A DNA stretch of 64,000 bases. It comes from Endozoicomonas sp965208385. GTDB lineage: Bacteria > Pseudomonadota > Gammaproteobacteria > Pseudomonadales > Endozoicomonadaceae. The stretch is from NCBI GenBank assembly GCA_965208385.1, contig CBDBOO010000008.1:50872-114871 (forward strand), in the 5' to 3' direction. A program made the translations under genes and the position numbers. Each line of letters opens with the position of its first letter. Position 1 is the first letter of the stretch. The notes under the pieces are model-generated. The model saw only the letters and a list, made by a program, of their open reading frames with translations, was not told the origin of the DNA and made no database searches. Below are positions 1 through 9,190 of the stretch, piece by piece.

Positions 1-792
1 GGATCCGTTAAAAAACTCACTGGCAGAATATGAACTGAACCAGAAAAGGCTATTTGTATAACTGTCACTGTATACTTTTCCACTTCTCCCAACCGCTTTC
101 TCTGTATAGTAGGCAATCGCCTGTGGTGTAAGGTAGTAAACATTTTTCATTTGCAATCCTACAACCGATACTAATGCCGTGGCAGCAAGCGGAATTGATA
201 GAAACGGATGCGTCATGGCCAGGGCTTTTGTGGAACCAGCAATCGCCCAGAACTTAGCCCAGGGAGCCATATAGATTTTTGATTTTCCTGACACTTTAGC
301 TACGGCAAGCACCAGCGATGGTATTGCCACCATCCCTGTATAAATAACGGCTTTATATTCACTGTAAGGTACAAAACCATCCAAAAAACTTTCTACTCTT
401 TCTTTTGCGCCGGTGTATGAACCTGTCACACTGTCATATATCTGATTTTCGATAGACGAGTCACTGAATGAATACCCAGAGCTTAATTCTGCCACTAACC
501 TCATATCAACGCTGTCCGGCTCTTTTTTCTGGGCTTTTTTTACCGTTTTCAATGATTTCTTAATCTCTTCTGTTGCTTCCAGACCTTCCAGTAAATCTCC
601 TTCAGTTCTCGCCCATGCTTTCAGAAAATTACCAAACGCATGAAAGTAATCTTCTTTTTGTTGCAGCATGCCATCCGTGTCGAACCTGATTCCAGCCTCT
701 TCAGATCGAAGTATCTGCGAAAAAGATAGAATTGCTGATAAAAAAAATAATAAGAAAATGACAGGTGATTTTTTACATTTGAGCTTCGCCAT
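1..792 (-). CDS. Hypothetical secreted protein, C-terminus beyond the window
   Basis: An open frame of 264 codons reads leftwards from an ATG at 792 off the window edge without a stop. A GGAGG Shine-Dalgarno lies 8 nt before the ATG. The protein starts with basic residues and a hydrophobic stretch (residues about 10-27, ending LSFSQ), so an exported protein is likely. After that comes a Lys/Glu-rich, probably helical region (about 60-95), then two hydrophobic stretches at about 145-165 and 185-215 that could span or insert into a membrane. I recognise no family. It lies 273 bp from the divergent terC-like gene. Start and export are well supported; function is unknown. Confidence 0.75.
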   Translation of the reverse strand, partial: MAKLKCKKSPVIFLLFFLSAILSFSQILRSEEAGIRFDTDGMLQQKEDYFHAFGNFLKAWARTEGDLLEGLEATEEIKKSLKTVKKAQKKEPDSVDMRLVAELSSGYSFSDSSIENQIYDSVTGSYTGAKERVESFLDGFVPYSEYKAVIYTGMVAIPSLVLAVAKVSGKSKIYMAPWAKFWAIAGSTKALAMTHPFLSIPLAATALVSVVGLQMKNVYYLTPQAIAYYTEKAVGRSGKVYSDSYTNSLFWFSSYSASEFFNGS

Positions 793-1065
793 CGCGAAAC
801 CTCCGAATGGGTGAGAACAGAACACGGTTGATGCAAATGGTGTAAATATCGAATTCTATGTGACAGTTGTCGCTAAATCAGATTTACCATAGAAGCCCAT
901 GATTCTTCTCGCAAGCATATCTTACTTTCTAGATTAAACTCACATAAAAACCATTTTCTTGATACCTAATATTTTGAATTAAAATGCTCACTGGCATTCT
1001 TTTTTATTCCCCTGTAGTCTCGCAGCGAATAAACACTAATAAATCAGAATACCACCAAGGTTATT

Positions 1066-1782
1066 ATGGAAGCTTTGCTGTCACCTGAATCCCTGATCGC
1101 CCTATTTACCCTGACATCACTCGAAATAGTGCTTGGAATAGATAACATAATTTTCATAACTATTCTGGTTGAGCGTCTTCCCGCACATCAAAGAGCAAGA
1201 GCTCGCTCTCTGGGGCTTGGCCTGGCCATGCTGACCCGTATAGCCCTGTTGCTCTCTATTACCTGGGTCATGGCTCTCACTGCTCCGCTGTTCGTTCTGC
1301 TGGATAACGCTATTTCAGGGCGGGACTTAATTCTTTTGGGTGGTGGCTTATTCCTTATAGCTAAATCAACCCATGAAATTCATGGGTCCATGGAGACAGA
1401 AGAAGAATCAATTCGAAAGTCCGGCGGTGTTACCAGCCATTTCATATTGATTCTCATACAAATAGCTATTATCGATATTGTTTTCTCCCTCGACAGTGTC
1501 ATTACAGCGGTTGGACTGGTTGATGAACTCTGGGTGATGATTACCGCCATAATCATCTCCGTTGCCGTTATGATGCTAGCAGCCAAACCCATAGGTGATT
1601 TCGTCAGTCGCCACCCCACCCTGAAAATACTGGCTCTCAGCTTTCTAATTTTAATCGGTGTCTCTCTGGTTGCCGAAGGTCTCGAATTTCATATACCCAA
1701 AGGCTATATTTATTTCGCCATGACCTTTTCACTGATCATTGAAATGTTGAATTCAAAAATGAAAAAAACAAAAAGTAAATAA
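1066..1782 (+). CDS. TerC family integral membrane protein
   Basis: A 238-aa polytopic inner-membrane protein of the TerC/YkoY family (COG0861). The family is implicated in metal-ion homeostasis, mainly Mn2+ export or tellurite resistance, often at the site of protein secretion. Two family motifs with intramembrane acidic residues are present: LEIVLGIDNIIF at residues 19-30 and DIVFSLDSV at about 137-145. About seven hydrophobic segments are visible, with a basic C-terminal tail (KMKKTKSK). Length is usual for the short, CBS-free members. The ATG at 1066 follows an AAGG sequence. It stands alone and is followed by an AT-rich palindrome over its stop codon. The transported ion cannot be read from the sequence. 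Confidence 0.85.
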   Translation: MEALLSPESLIALFTLTSLEIVLGIDNIIFITILVERLPAHQRARARSLGLGLAMLTRIALLLSITWVMALTAPLFVLLDNAISGRDLILLGGGLFLIAKSTHEIHGSMETEEESIRKSGGVTSHFILILIQIAIIDIVFSLDSVITAVGLVDELWVMITAIIISVAVMMLAAKPIGDFVSRHPTLKILALSFLILIGVSLVAEGLEFHIPKGYIYFAMTFSLIIEMLNSKMKKTKSK

Positions 1783-1792
1783 ATTTACTTTT
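1771..1792 (+). terminator. AT-rich palindrome over terC stop
   Basis: AAAAGTAAAT (1771-1780) and ATTTACTTTT (1783-1792) form a perfect 10-bp stem with a 2-nt loop and a T-run in the right arm. It overlaps the TAA stop of the TerC gene. The stem is nearly all A-T, so it would be a weak terminator. Confidence 0.35.
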
Positions 1793-1850
1793 ACAAATCC
1801 GGGTTTGTTAATAAAAATCAACCCTACCCATTCTGGCCTACTAGACTTCA

Positions 1851-1876
1851 AACCCTGAAAATATAAAATCAGGGTT
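1851..1876 (+). promoter_or_regulatory. Stem-loop overlapping the Shine-Dalgarno of the EIIC gene
   Basis: AACCCTGA (1851-1858) pairs perfectly with TCAGGGTT (1869-1876) around a 10-nt AT loop. The right arm holds the only plausible Shine-Dalgarno (CAGGG) for the GTG start at 1883. The hairpin could therefore hide the ribosome site. This is a structural inference; no ligand or RNA family is recognised. Confidence 0.4.
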
Positions 1877-1882
1877 CTGACT

Positions 1883-2917
1883 GTGGCATTCCAAAATGAA
1901 CTGATCAATCTTCGGAGTCATCTTTTAACAGGCACCAGCCACATGATTCCCTTTGTGGTTGCAGGTGGCGTACTGATATCCCTGTCTGTCATGTTGCACG
2001 GTCGTGGCGGTGTGCCTGAAACAGGCATTCTTAAAGATATCTGGGATATGGGTCTGGCCGGGTTCTCCCTGTTTATTCCTGTTCTGGGTGGTTATATCGC
2101 CTATTCCATTGCCAGCCGACCGGCACTGGCACCTGGAATGATCGGGTGTTGGCTAATTGCAGAGTACGGCGCTGGTTTCCTGGGCGCAATCATTGTAGGT
2201 TTTCTGGCGGGTTACATTGTTCTTCTTCTTAAGAAAATTCCACTGGGCAAAAACTACCTGACCATCGGTGTCATTTTCATTTACCCCCTGGCAGGAACCT
2301 TTCTGGTCGGCGGTATCGTTATATGGCTGATCGGTCAGCCTCTCGCCCTGCTTATGACAACTCTGAATGACTGGTTGTATAGCCTGCAGGGTATTTCAAG
2401 AATGACACTGGGTGCCATTCTTGGCGGTATGACGGCCTTCGATATGGGTGGCCCAATCAATAAGGTAGCCACACTCTTCGCCCAGACTCAGGTTGGCACT
2501 CACCCCTATCTTATGGGCGGTGTAGGGGTTGCAATTTGTACACCTCCCCTGGGAATGTGGCTGGCAACAGTGCTGTCAGCAAGACTTTACTCCATTGATG
2601 AAAGGGAAGCCGGTAAAGCCGCATTGATAATGGGTTTGATCGGAATCAGTGAAGGCGCCATTCCCTTTGCCGTTGCTGACCCTTTCAGGGTTATTCCGGC
2701 AATCGTCATGGGGGGCATTGCCGGAAATATTATGGCCTTTGAGATGGCCGTAATCAATCATGCTCCCTGGGGAGGCTGGATTGTATTGCCCGTCGTTGAA
2801 GGCAGGGGCTCGTATATCCTGTCAATCATTTTTGGAGCATTGGTGACTGCGCTGCTGGTAAACATTCTGAAGAGCATCAGTGGTCGCACGTTTCCCATTG
2901 AACAAACAGAACTATAG
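1883..2917 (+). CDS. Orphan PTS fructose-type EIIC permease
   Basis: A 344-aa membrane protein matching the EIIC domain of fructose/mannitol-type phosphotransferase transporters. It has GGMTAFDMGGPINK at residues 181-194 and GISEGAIPF at 254-262, the substrate-pocket loops of fructose-type EIIC. It has about nine hydrophobic helices and consists of the EIIC domain only. No EIIB (phospho-Cys) or EIIA (phospho-His) domain is fused, and no PTS partner is encoded nearby, so it must borrow them or work without phosphorylation. The start is a GTG; an in-frame stop lies at 1856-1858, leaving no ATG option upstream. The Shine-Dalgarno sits in a predicted hairpin. The family is confident; the sugar is not. 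Confidence 0.82.
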   Translation: MAFQNELINLRSHLLTGTSHMIPFVVAGGVLISLSVMLHGRGGVPETGILKDIWDMGLAGFSLFIPVLGGYIAYSIASRPALAPGMIGCWLIAEYGAGFLGAIIVGFLAGYIVLLLKKIPLGKNYLTIGVIFIYPLAGTFLVGGIVIWLIGQPLALLMTTLNDWLYSLQGISRMTLGAILGGMTAFDMGGPINKVATLFAQTQVGTHPYLMGGVGVAICTPPLGMWLATVLSARLYSIDEREAGKAALIMGLIGISEGAIPFAVADPFRVIPAIVMGGIAGNIMAFEMAVINHAPWGGWIVLPVVEGRGSYILSIIFGALVTALLVNILKSISGRTFPIEQTEL

Positions 2918-2980
2918 TGTCCCAGAGCTTTAATTCTGCCATATCAGGACAAGTAACTGTGTTAAATATCTGGAAAGCAT

Positions 2981-3631
2981 GTGTCCATGACCTCTACACT
3001 GACTATCATAAGTATTTCTCCGAGAATTAATGCCATCATGAACACACCGGTCAACAAAAGTTCCCTTGTTCCTATTACCGAAGACAGCCATGATCTGGCT
3101 ATATCCCTGGCCTACGCCAGCAGTGATAATTTTACTGGTCAGAGCGTCTATCTGAACCCACTCTGTTTTCTTCATGATGACGCTGCAGAGAGACTGGAAC
3201 GGGCCATAGAAATTCTAAAACCACTGCAACTGAGAATTAAAATATGGGACGGTTTTCGTCCATTAAGTGCACAACAGACTCTCTTCGATCACACACCGGA
3301 TCCTGACTACATTTCGGACCCTAAAACCGGTACCCGCCCACACTGTCGGGGAATAGCCATAGACCTGACCTTAATAGACCAGTTCGACAATGAACTGGAT
3401 ATGGGTACCCAGTTTGATGATTTTCGACCTCTGGCTCACCATGGGAACGATCTGGTATCAAAGGAAGCCCAACGTAATCGACTGCTACTGGCAGGCGTTA
3501 TGAATATTGCCGGATTCGAACCAATAGATTCAGAATGGTGGCATTATCAGCTACCTGATGCTGCCCACTACCCTATTATCGATGAACAGGATGTTCCAGA
3601 TGATCTTACACAGCCTCTGCAGCCCGATTGA
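2981..3631 (+). CDS. D-alanyl-D-alanine dipeptidase (VanX/DdpX family)
   Basis: Zinc dipeptidase that hydrolyses D-Ala-D-Ala, in peptidoglycan turnover or glycopeptide resistance. The family signature is complete: GFRP at residues 91-94 (transition-state Arg), HCRGIAIDLT at 121-130 (zinc ligands His121 and Asp128), and EWWH at 185-188 (catalytic Glu185, zinc ligand His188). The spacing matches VanX (about 200 aa). The longest frame starts at GTG 2981; ATG 2987 and ATG 3038 are alternatives, and 3038 would give the usual length. No vanHA or vancomycin regulators are nearby, so a housekeeping DdpX-like role is more likely than resistance. The 3' end overlaps the convergent nitrate reductase gene by 26 bp. 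Confidence 0.88.
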   Translation: MSMTSTLTIISISPRINAIMNTPVNKSSLVPITEDSHDLAISLAYASSDNFTGQSVYLNPLCFLHDDAAERLERAIEILKPLQLRIKIWDGFRPLSAQQTLFDHTPDPDYISDPKTGTRPHCRGIAIDLTLIDQFDNELDMGTQFDDFRPLAHHGNDLVSKEAQRNRLLLAGVMNIAGFEPIDSEWWHYQLPDAAHYPIIDEQDVPDDLTQPLQPD

Positions 3632-6278
3632 TAGCACTCTCAAGTAATTGACTGATTTCCGGAATACAGGAGCCACAGTTCGTGCCAGCTTTCATTTTAT
3701 CACCGACTTGAGCAACGCTGGAAAGCCCTTCTGAGCGTATCGTTCTGCAGATGCTTTTTTCACCGATACCAAAACAGGCACAAACCAGATTTCCACTGTC
3801 TTCACCCCTGGGAGCTATACCTGCCAATAGTCTCCATTGCTCTGCAAATGGAATCTCATCACGTACAAAGGCTTGCTGAAGCCATAAACGATCCGACATC
3901 AGAAGACTCTTACCCACAATCAACAAACCATGAACAAGCCCGTTCGAAAACCAGCCTGAGCGCCGTGCACCCGTCATCTGATCATGGTAATCAATGCGTT
4001 CCAGTCCCCGATGATTGAATTCAACATTAATATCGGTTAATTCCGAACCAGCCAATTCATACCTGAAACAATTCTCAGCCCTGACCTCTGTGGCATAGTC
4101 AAAGATATCAAGTGATTGTTGTTTACGGGTCAGTAATACGCCATATTCTTTCGGGTTCCAGCGTTCCAGCCGCACTGGTGTATGCTTTAAGTCCGGCTGT
4201 CTGGAATAGGGATCAGCCAAGGGATTAACCAACTGCCCTATGCCTCCTGTTTTACTGTTTTGTAATGACCAGTGCATGGGCAGAAAGACTTGTTTTTCAG
4301 CAATATTATCAGATGACTTCACCCGAACTATCGCTGCTCCATAACTGGAAACCACACGACACAATCCTGATTCAGTTAAACCATGGTCTTTCAGATCCAC
4401 AGGATTAATTTCCAGAACCGGTTCATCAGTATGCTGATTTAATCTTGCCGACAATCCGGTTCGCGTCATTGTGTGCCAGTGGTCGCGCACGCGTCCGGTA
4501 TTCAGCAGAAATGGGTACTGCTGATCGGTGTGATTCTTCTGTTCCTGAAATCGGGTCACTATAAATCGAGCTTTCTGATTGGGCGTATAAAATCCACCCT
4601 GACCAAACAATCGTCTGGCCCCTGTTTTTTCCCCTTTCAACAGTGGCCATTGAAAAGGCTCCAACTGCTGATATTCCGAATCTGATAAATCAGCCATGGG
4701 AGCAATATTGAAATCACGTATTTTTCCCGAAGGATCATTCTCAAAACCAGAGAGAGCTGCATGTTCGCGAAAAACATCCGCGGATTTTTTATAATTAAAG
4801 GCTTCATCAAATCCCATTTCCCGGGCTACCTGCGAGATAATCCACCAATCCGGTTTCGACAAGCCTGCACATGGGAACAAAGATCGCTGTCTGGATATAC
4901 GACGTTCCGAGTTTGTAATGGTGCCGTCTTTTTCACTCCACCCCGCTGCCGGCAGCAGGATATCAGCCAGTTCAGCAGTATCCGTTTTTTCAATACAGTC
5001 AGAGACCACTACAGTAGGGCAATCTCTCAACGCTTTCCTCACATGACCAGCATTGGGCATGCTCACTGCCGGATTTGTCCCCATTATCCAGATAAATTTA
5101 ATGTCTCCTTTTTCGACCGCATCAAACAAATCTATCGCTGTCTTACCGCCCTCCTGAACCATATTGGGCGCACACCAGAAACGCCTGACCCGGTCTATAT
5201 CTTCCTGACAACTGAAATCCATATGCGCAGCCAGTTGATTCGCCAAACCACCCACTTCACGGCCACCCATGGCATTGGGCTGTCCTGTTAACGACAATGG
5301 ACCAGCACCCGGCTTTCCTATTCGTCCTGTAGCAAGATGGCAGTTAATAATCGCATTGACTTTATCAGTACCAGAGACCGATTGATTGACGCCCTGAGAC
5401 CAGGCAGTAACGGTTTTTTCATTAGCAACAAACAGAGCGTAGAAAGCCTGAACATCCACAACATCCAGTCGGCAGATTTCGGCCACTGCGCTCAAACTCT
5501 TCGAAGAAGCCTGGCTACTTTCAAGTGCCTGTTCAAAGCCATCGGTATGGGCATCAATAAAGGACTGATTCAATGCATTTGATTCTGCAAGATAATTCAG
5601 CAGTCCCTCAAAAAGCACTACATCCGTTCCCGGTCGAACAGGCAGATGTAAGTCAGCGATATCACAGGTTGCTGTTATGCGAGGGTCGATTACCACGATT
5701 TTCATTTCCGGACGCTGGGCTTTCATCGCCCGAATACGCTGAAATAAAACCGGGTGACACCAGGCTGTATTTGAACCTGCCAGTATCAACAGATCGGCCT
5801 TCTCAAGGTCTTCATAATTATTCGGAACGGTATCTGAACCAAAGGCACGCTTTTGTCCGGCGACGGTTGAAGCCATACAAAGTCGTGAATTAGTATCAAT
5901 ATTGGCGCTGCCAATAAATCCTTTCATCAACTTATTGGCAACATAATAGTCTTCTGTTAATAGTTGCCCTGAGCCGTACAACGCAACAGATTCAGGACCA
6001 AACTGATGGATGGTTTGCCGCAAGCGGTCAGCCACGTCACTCAGAGCCTGATTCCAGCTCACAGACTGCCCCGCAATTTTGGGCTCCAGCAACCGCCCTT
6101 CAAGAGAAACCGTTTCTCCCAGGGCACTGCCCTTGGAACACAATCGCCCATAGTTGGCAGGATGATCTTCCCTCCCGCTGATTTCCACCAGATGCAGATC
6201 GGGATCGAGTACTTTGGCGGTAATTCCACAACCTACGCCACAATAGGCACACGTCGTCTGAATAGTTTTTGCAGACAT
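3606..6278 (-). CDS. nasA: Assimilatory nitrate reductase, molybdopterin catalytic subunit
   Basis: An 890-aa cytoplasmic molybdenum enzyme that reduces nitrate to nitrite for nitrogen assimilation. Cys10, Cys13, Cys17 and Cys47 form the N-terminal [4Fe-4S] site, followed by molybdopterin oxidoreductase and dinucleotide-binding domains. A C-terminal BFD-like [2Fe-2S] domain has Cys833, Cys835, Cys868 and Cys871, as in Klebsiella-type NasA. There is no Tat signal, which fits an assimilatory rather than periplasmic (Nap) enzyme. It is the last gene of the nirB-nirD-FAD oxidoreductase-nasA operon, 10 nt after its neighbour. Its transcription now has to cross the IS630 insertion in nirB. Symbols for this gene differ between genera (nasA, nasB, narB, nasC). 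Confidence 0.92.
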   Translation of the reverse strand: MSAKTIQTTCAYCGVGCGITAKVLDPDLHLVEISGREDHPANYGRLCSKGSALGETVSLEGRLLEPKIAGQSVSWNQALSDVADRLRQTIHQFGPESVALYGSGQLLTEDYYVANKLMKGFIGSANIDTNSRLCMASTVAGQKRAFGSDTVPNNYEDLEKADLLILAGSNTAWCHPVLFQRIRAMKAQRPEMKIVVIDPRITATCDIADLHLPVRPGTDVVLFEGLLNYLAESNALNQSFIDAHTDGFEQALESSQASSKSLSAVAEICRLDVVDVQAFYALFVANEKTVTAWSQGVNQSVSGTDKVNAIINCHLATGRIGKPGAGPLSLTGQPNAMGGREVGGLANQLAAHMDFSCQEDIDRVRRFWCAPNMVQEGGKTAIDLFDAVEKGDIKFIWIMGTNPAVSMPNAGHVRKALRDCPTVVVSDCIEKTDTAELADILLPAAGWSEKDGTITNSERRISRQRSLFPCAGLSKPDWWIISQVAREMGFDEAFNYKKSADVFREHAALSGFENDPSGKIRDFNIAPMADLSDSEYQQLEPFQWPLLKGEKTGARRLFGQGGFYTPNQKARFIVTRFQEQKNHTDQQYPFLLNTGRVRDHWHTMTRTGLSARLNQHTDEPVLEINPVDLKDHGLTESGLCRVVSSYGAAIVRVKSSDNIAEKQVFLPMHWSLQNSKTGGIGQLVNPLADPYSRQPDLKHTPVRLERWNPKEYGVLLTRKQQSLDIFDYATEVRAENCFRYELAGSELTDINVEFNHRGLERIDYHDQMTGARRSGWFSNGLVHGLLIVGKSLLMSDRLWLQQAFVRDEIPFAEQWRLLAGIAPRGEDSGNLVCACFGIGEKSICRTIRSEGLSSVAQVGDKMKAGTNCGSCIPEISQLLESAINRAAEAV

Positions 6279-6288
6279 TCACCTATCC

Positions 6289-7509
6289 TCAGGCAGCAAG
6301 CTGATAGCGTTGGCCAAAAATCAATTCATGGCGAATGGATGAGATATCCTCACCTTTTTCCATCATCCCTTGATACCAAAGCCCATCACTGGCGTCCCCA
6401 TAGAGTAAAATACCCTTGAGTCGATCATTGTTAATAACCAGCTTACGGTAAACACCGGCTTCAGTACCCGAAAGCAGCAAGACCTCGTCGTTGTCCTCTG
6501 CATTAAATTCACCACTGGAAAACAGATCAATGCCATCCACTTTCAAACTGGTGGGCACAGGTACCGGAACAAACCCCGGACCATCCGTTCCGAGCAACCT
6601 TTCAGCTGCAATGCCAGCATGGCTATACACGGGTGCCACCAACCCAAACAGATCACCATTCATCTGTACACATTCACCAATGGCCGTGATATTCGAATCC
6701 GAGGTTTGCAATCTGTCGTTTACAATCACACCCCGGTCACACTCCAGCCCTGATGCCTGCATCAATGCAATATTGGGACGAACACCCGCTGTCACCACCA
6801 CCAGTGAAGCAGGTAGACTTTCTCCCTCCAACTCAACACCTGTGACCCTGCCTTCTTTTCCGGAATAAGATAACAGCTGTGCATTACTGCGAAATTCAAT
6901 CCCTCTGCTCTCCAGTTCAGTGCGCAGTAAATTCCCGGCACACTGATCCAGCTGTCGTGCCATGGGAATGGGCATATTGTCTACGATGATGACCGACATT
7001 CCCTGTCTGGCCAGTCCACTGGCACATTCCAGCCCCAAAAGCCCTCCACCTATCACCACCGCTCTGTTCTGATCTACATCCTTCATCCGGATGACATCGT
7101 CCAGATTCCGAAAGGACATCACACCCTCAAGATCCGCTCCGGGCACCGGTATTTTATTAGGCACCGATCCTGTTGCCAGCACCAAATGGTCATAATCAAA
7201 CACGGCACCCGAAACGGTAATGACCCGTTTCTTCCTGCGATCAATGCATTGCGCTTTGTACTCTTTTCCAGACAACAACTGAACGCCCTGTTGTTGATAC
7301 CAACTGTCCGGTTTCAGTTGAATGGCCTGTAAGTCAGCCGTTCCTGCCAGGAGTTTGGACAGCTGAATACGGTTGTACCCCGGACAGGGTTCTTCCGATA
7401 AAACGGTTATCTGATACGAAGACTCTTTTTCTGTCAGTAACTTTTCCAGAAAACGAACAGAGCCCATACCATTTCCCACAACCACTAACTTTGATTTGTT
7501 GTTTCTCAT
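6289..7509 (-). CDS. FAD/NAD(P)-dependent oxidoreductase of the nitrate reductase
   Basis: A pyridine-nucleotide-disulphide-type flavoprotein of about 406 aa. It probably passes electrons from NAD(P)H to the assimilatory nitrate reductase, like the Klebsiella NasC subunit. An N-terminal FAD fold begins VVVGNGMGSVRFLEKLL, which is close to the start of NirB. A second Rossmann motif (VIGGGLLGLECASGL) marks the NAD(P) site. The frame extends upstream to 7593, but that would overlap nirD by 82 bp. The ATG at 7509 lies 2 nt after the nirD stop and has a GAAGG ribosome site inside the nirD end, so I chose 7509. No BFD or sirohaem domain is present, distinguishing it from NirB. Confidence 0.85.
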   Translation of the reverse strand: MRNNKSKLVVVGNGMGSVRFLEKLLTEKESSYQITVLSEEPCPGYNRIQLSKLLAGTADLQAIQLKPDSWYQQQGVQLLSGKEYKAQCIDRRKKRVITVSGAVFDYDHLVLATGSVPNKIPVPGADLEGVMSFRNLDDVIRMKDVDQNRAVVIGGGLLGLECASGLARQGMSVIIVDNMPIPMARQLDQCAGNLLRTELESRGIEFRSNAQLLSYSGKEGRVTGVELEGESLPASLVVVTAGVRPNIALMQASGLECDRGVIVNDRLQTSDSNITAIGECVQMNGDLFGLVAPVYSHAGIAAERLLGTDGPGFVPVPVPTSLKVDGIDLFSSGEFNAEDNDEVLLLSGTEAGVYRKLVINNDRLKGILLYGDASDGLWYQGMMEKGEDISSIRHELIFGQRYQLAA

Positions 7510-7511
7510 AT

Positions 7512-7856
7512 TCAGGCTGCCTTCCTGCTCATGGGAACATTCAACACCTGAATCAGACCCCGGAAAGCCTTTACCGGATAGGTTCGCAGACAAACATTCT
7601 CATCTTCAAGGCATTGCCCGGTTTCCAGATCAAAATGCTGCTTATAAATGGGTGAAGCAACCACAAGACGTTCATTAAGGTCACCGGTAATGCCTCGCGA
7701 AAGAACATTGGTTTGACTGAAAGGATCAAAATTATCAAGGGCAAAATAACGTCCTTCCATCGAAAAAAGTGCTATCTGATGCCCCTCTACCTGGGCACAA
7801 ACACCCAGTCCAGCCTGCAATTCATCAAGCGTACAAACGGTTATCCAGTTATTCAT
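7512..7856 (-). CDS. nirD: Nitrite reductase small subunit
   Basis: A 114-aa protein of the NirD family, a Rieske-like fold that usually lacks the cluster ligands and acts as the small subunit of NADH-dependent assimilatory nitrite reductase. The start (NNWITVCTLDELQAGLGVCA) and the internal GDLNERLVVASPIYKQHFDL are typical. It begins 13 nt after the nirB stop and ends 2 nt before the flavoprotein start, so translation is probably coupled. Its catalytic partner NirB is interrupted, so NirD may now lack a working partner. Confidence 0.9.
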   Translation of the reverse strand: MNNWITVCTLDELQAGLGVCAQVEGHQIALFSMEGRYFALDNFDPFSQTNVLSRGITGDLNERLVVASPIYKQHFDLETGQCLEDENVCLRTYPVKAFRGLIQVLNVPMSRKAA

Positions 7857-8180
7857 AGGCCTTTCTCCTTCACAGCTGCTTTGTCAGAATGCGTTCTTCA
7901 GTCCGTGCCGGACGACGCTGTTCACGCTCAGTGACAAACATCAGGTTATTGTCGTTATCTTTACTGTTAATGAAATGACTGAAACGCTTGAGCTTTTCCG
8001 GATCTTCCAGGGTTGTTTTCCACTCACATTGATAAGTGCCTACGAGATGCGTCATTTCATTTTCCAGCTCTTCAGCAATACCCAGACTGTCTTCCATGAC
8101 CACCTGTTTCAAATAATCAAGCCCGCCTTCCAGGTTCTCCAGCCACACCGACGTTCTCTGTAAACGATCAGCCGTGCGGA

Positions 8181-8215
8181 TATAGAACATCAAAAGTCTA
8201 TCGATGTATTTGACC
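8181..8215. repeat. 35-bp direct repeat, left copy (nirB sequence)
   Basis: Begins TATAGAACATC and ends TATTTGACC. It is identical to 9191-9225. On the minus strand it encodes VKYIDRLLMFY of NirB. It abuts the truncated left junction of the IS630 insert. Confidence 0.95.
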
Positions 8216-9190
8216 GTGAGCCCGAGAGTGTGATCGCATTAAGGCAGTATTGCTGAGCTCGGAAGGTTGGTCTGTTTCATCGATTGCTCAGGCTTTAAGA
8301 AAAAGTGAATTTACTATAAGCCGTCATCTGGATGATTATCTCAAAAAGGATAAACTAAAGCCTGAAAATGGCGGCAGCGAAAGCCACCTGAATGATGAGC
8401 AAACTCAGCAATTAATCGAACACATCTCTGAGCATACTTATGCTCATACCCACCAGATTGTCGCTTATATTTCTGAACGCTGGGACGTTAAATACACTGT
8501 GTCTGGCCTGAACAAATGGCTTCATCAACAAGACTTCACCTACAAAAAACCAAAAGGAGTTCCCCACAAGTTCGATGCCGATAAACAAACTGAGTTTGTC
8601 GAACACTATGAAGCCCTGAAGGCTTCATTACCAGAGGATGAGGTCTTGCTTTTCATGGATGCGGTTCATCCAACACAGGCCACCAAAATCACCTCAGGGT
8701 GGATTCGAAAAGGGGTTGATAAAGTCATCAATACGACTGGAAGCCGCACTCGTCTGAATATTGTTGGCGCTATTGAACTGGGCAATTTGTCAGCGGCTAC
8801 TTTCGATCAATTCAAAACTGTCAATGGTGAAGCCATTATCGAGTTTTTCGAAAAAGTTCGGAGTTCTTATGCATCAAAAAATGTCATTCATATGGTGCTT
8901 GATGGTGCGGGCTATCATCGCTCAAAGGAGGTGGTCGAGGCAGCCGAAAAGCTGCTAATAAAGCTCCATCACCTCCCGCCTTACAGTCCAAATTTGAACC
9001 CAATTGAGCGATTATGGAAGGTCATGAATGAATATGCCCGGGATAATAAATACTTCTCCACAGCGAAGGAGTTTCGACAAAAAATCAATCATTTCCTGGA
9101 TGAAACTTTGCCTGGAATTAGTGGTTCATTGAATAGCAGAATTAACGACAATTTTGAGATGTTAAAATCTGCATCTTGAATTCGCTTGGG
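8216..9190 (+). mobile_element. 5'-truncated IS630-family element in nirB
   Basis: The 975 bp between two copies of a 35-bp nirB sequence. The right end (GAATTCGCTTGGG followed by TA) looks like an intact IS630 terminus abutting a TA target. The left junction has no matching inverted repeat: it enters the transposase reading frame directly at about codon 27. The left terminus and transposase start are therefore missing. IS630 normally duplicates only TA, so the 35-bp flanking repeat does not come from ordinary transposition. Confidence 0.8.
8250..9179 (+). pseudogene. IS630-family transposase, N-terminus missing
   Basis: DDE transposase of the IS630/Tc1-mariner superfamily, 309 aa from a TTG. 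An N-terminal helix-turn-helix (SSEGWSVSSIAQALRKSE) is followed by the catalytic core: Asp in FMDAVHPT, Asp in VLDGAGYH and Glu in NPIERLW. Upstream in the same frame, codons for ARECDRIKAVLL are readable, a conserved part of the family, but a TGA at 8217-8219 closes the frame. About 25 N-terminal residues and the native start are lost. No good ribosome site is seen. It is antisense to nirB and probably not functional. Confidence 0.8.

Noticed and set aside
621..836. A 71-aa minus-strand frame
   Set aside because: It overlaps the edge gene at 1-792 in another frame. The latter has the better ribosome site, a signal peptide and continuous coding.
2981..3631. Vancomycin resistance vanX
   Set aside because: The enzyme family fits, but vanH, vanA, vanR and vanS are absent, and Gram-negative DdpX-type enzymes are not resistance genes.
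6289..7593. Longer start (7593) for the FAD oxidoreductase
   Set aside because: It would overlap nirD by 82 bp. The extra 28 residues are out-of-frame nirD sequence, and ATG 7509 has a good ribosome site.
7870..8193. Separate 107-aa gene
   Set aside because: It is the displaced C-terminus of NirB, starting from a chance TTG at the IS630 junction.
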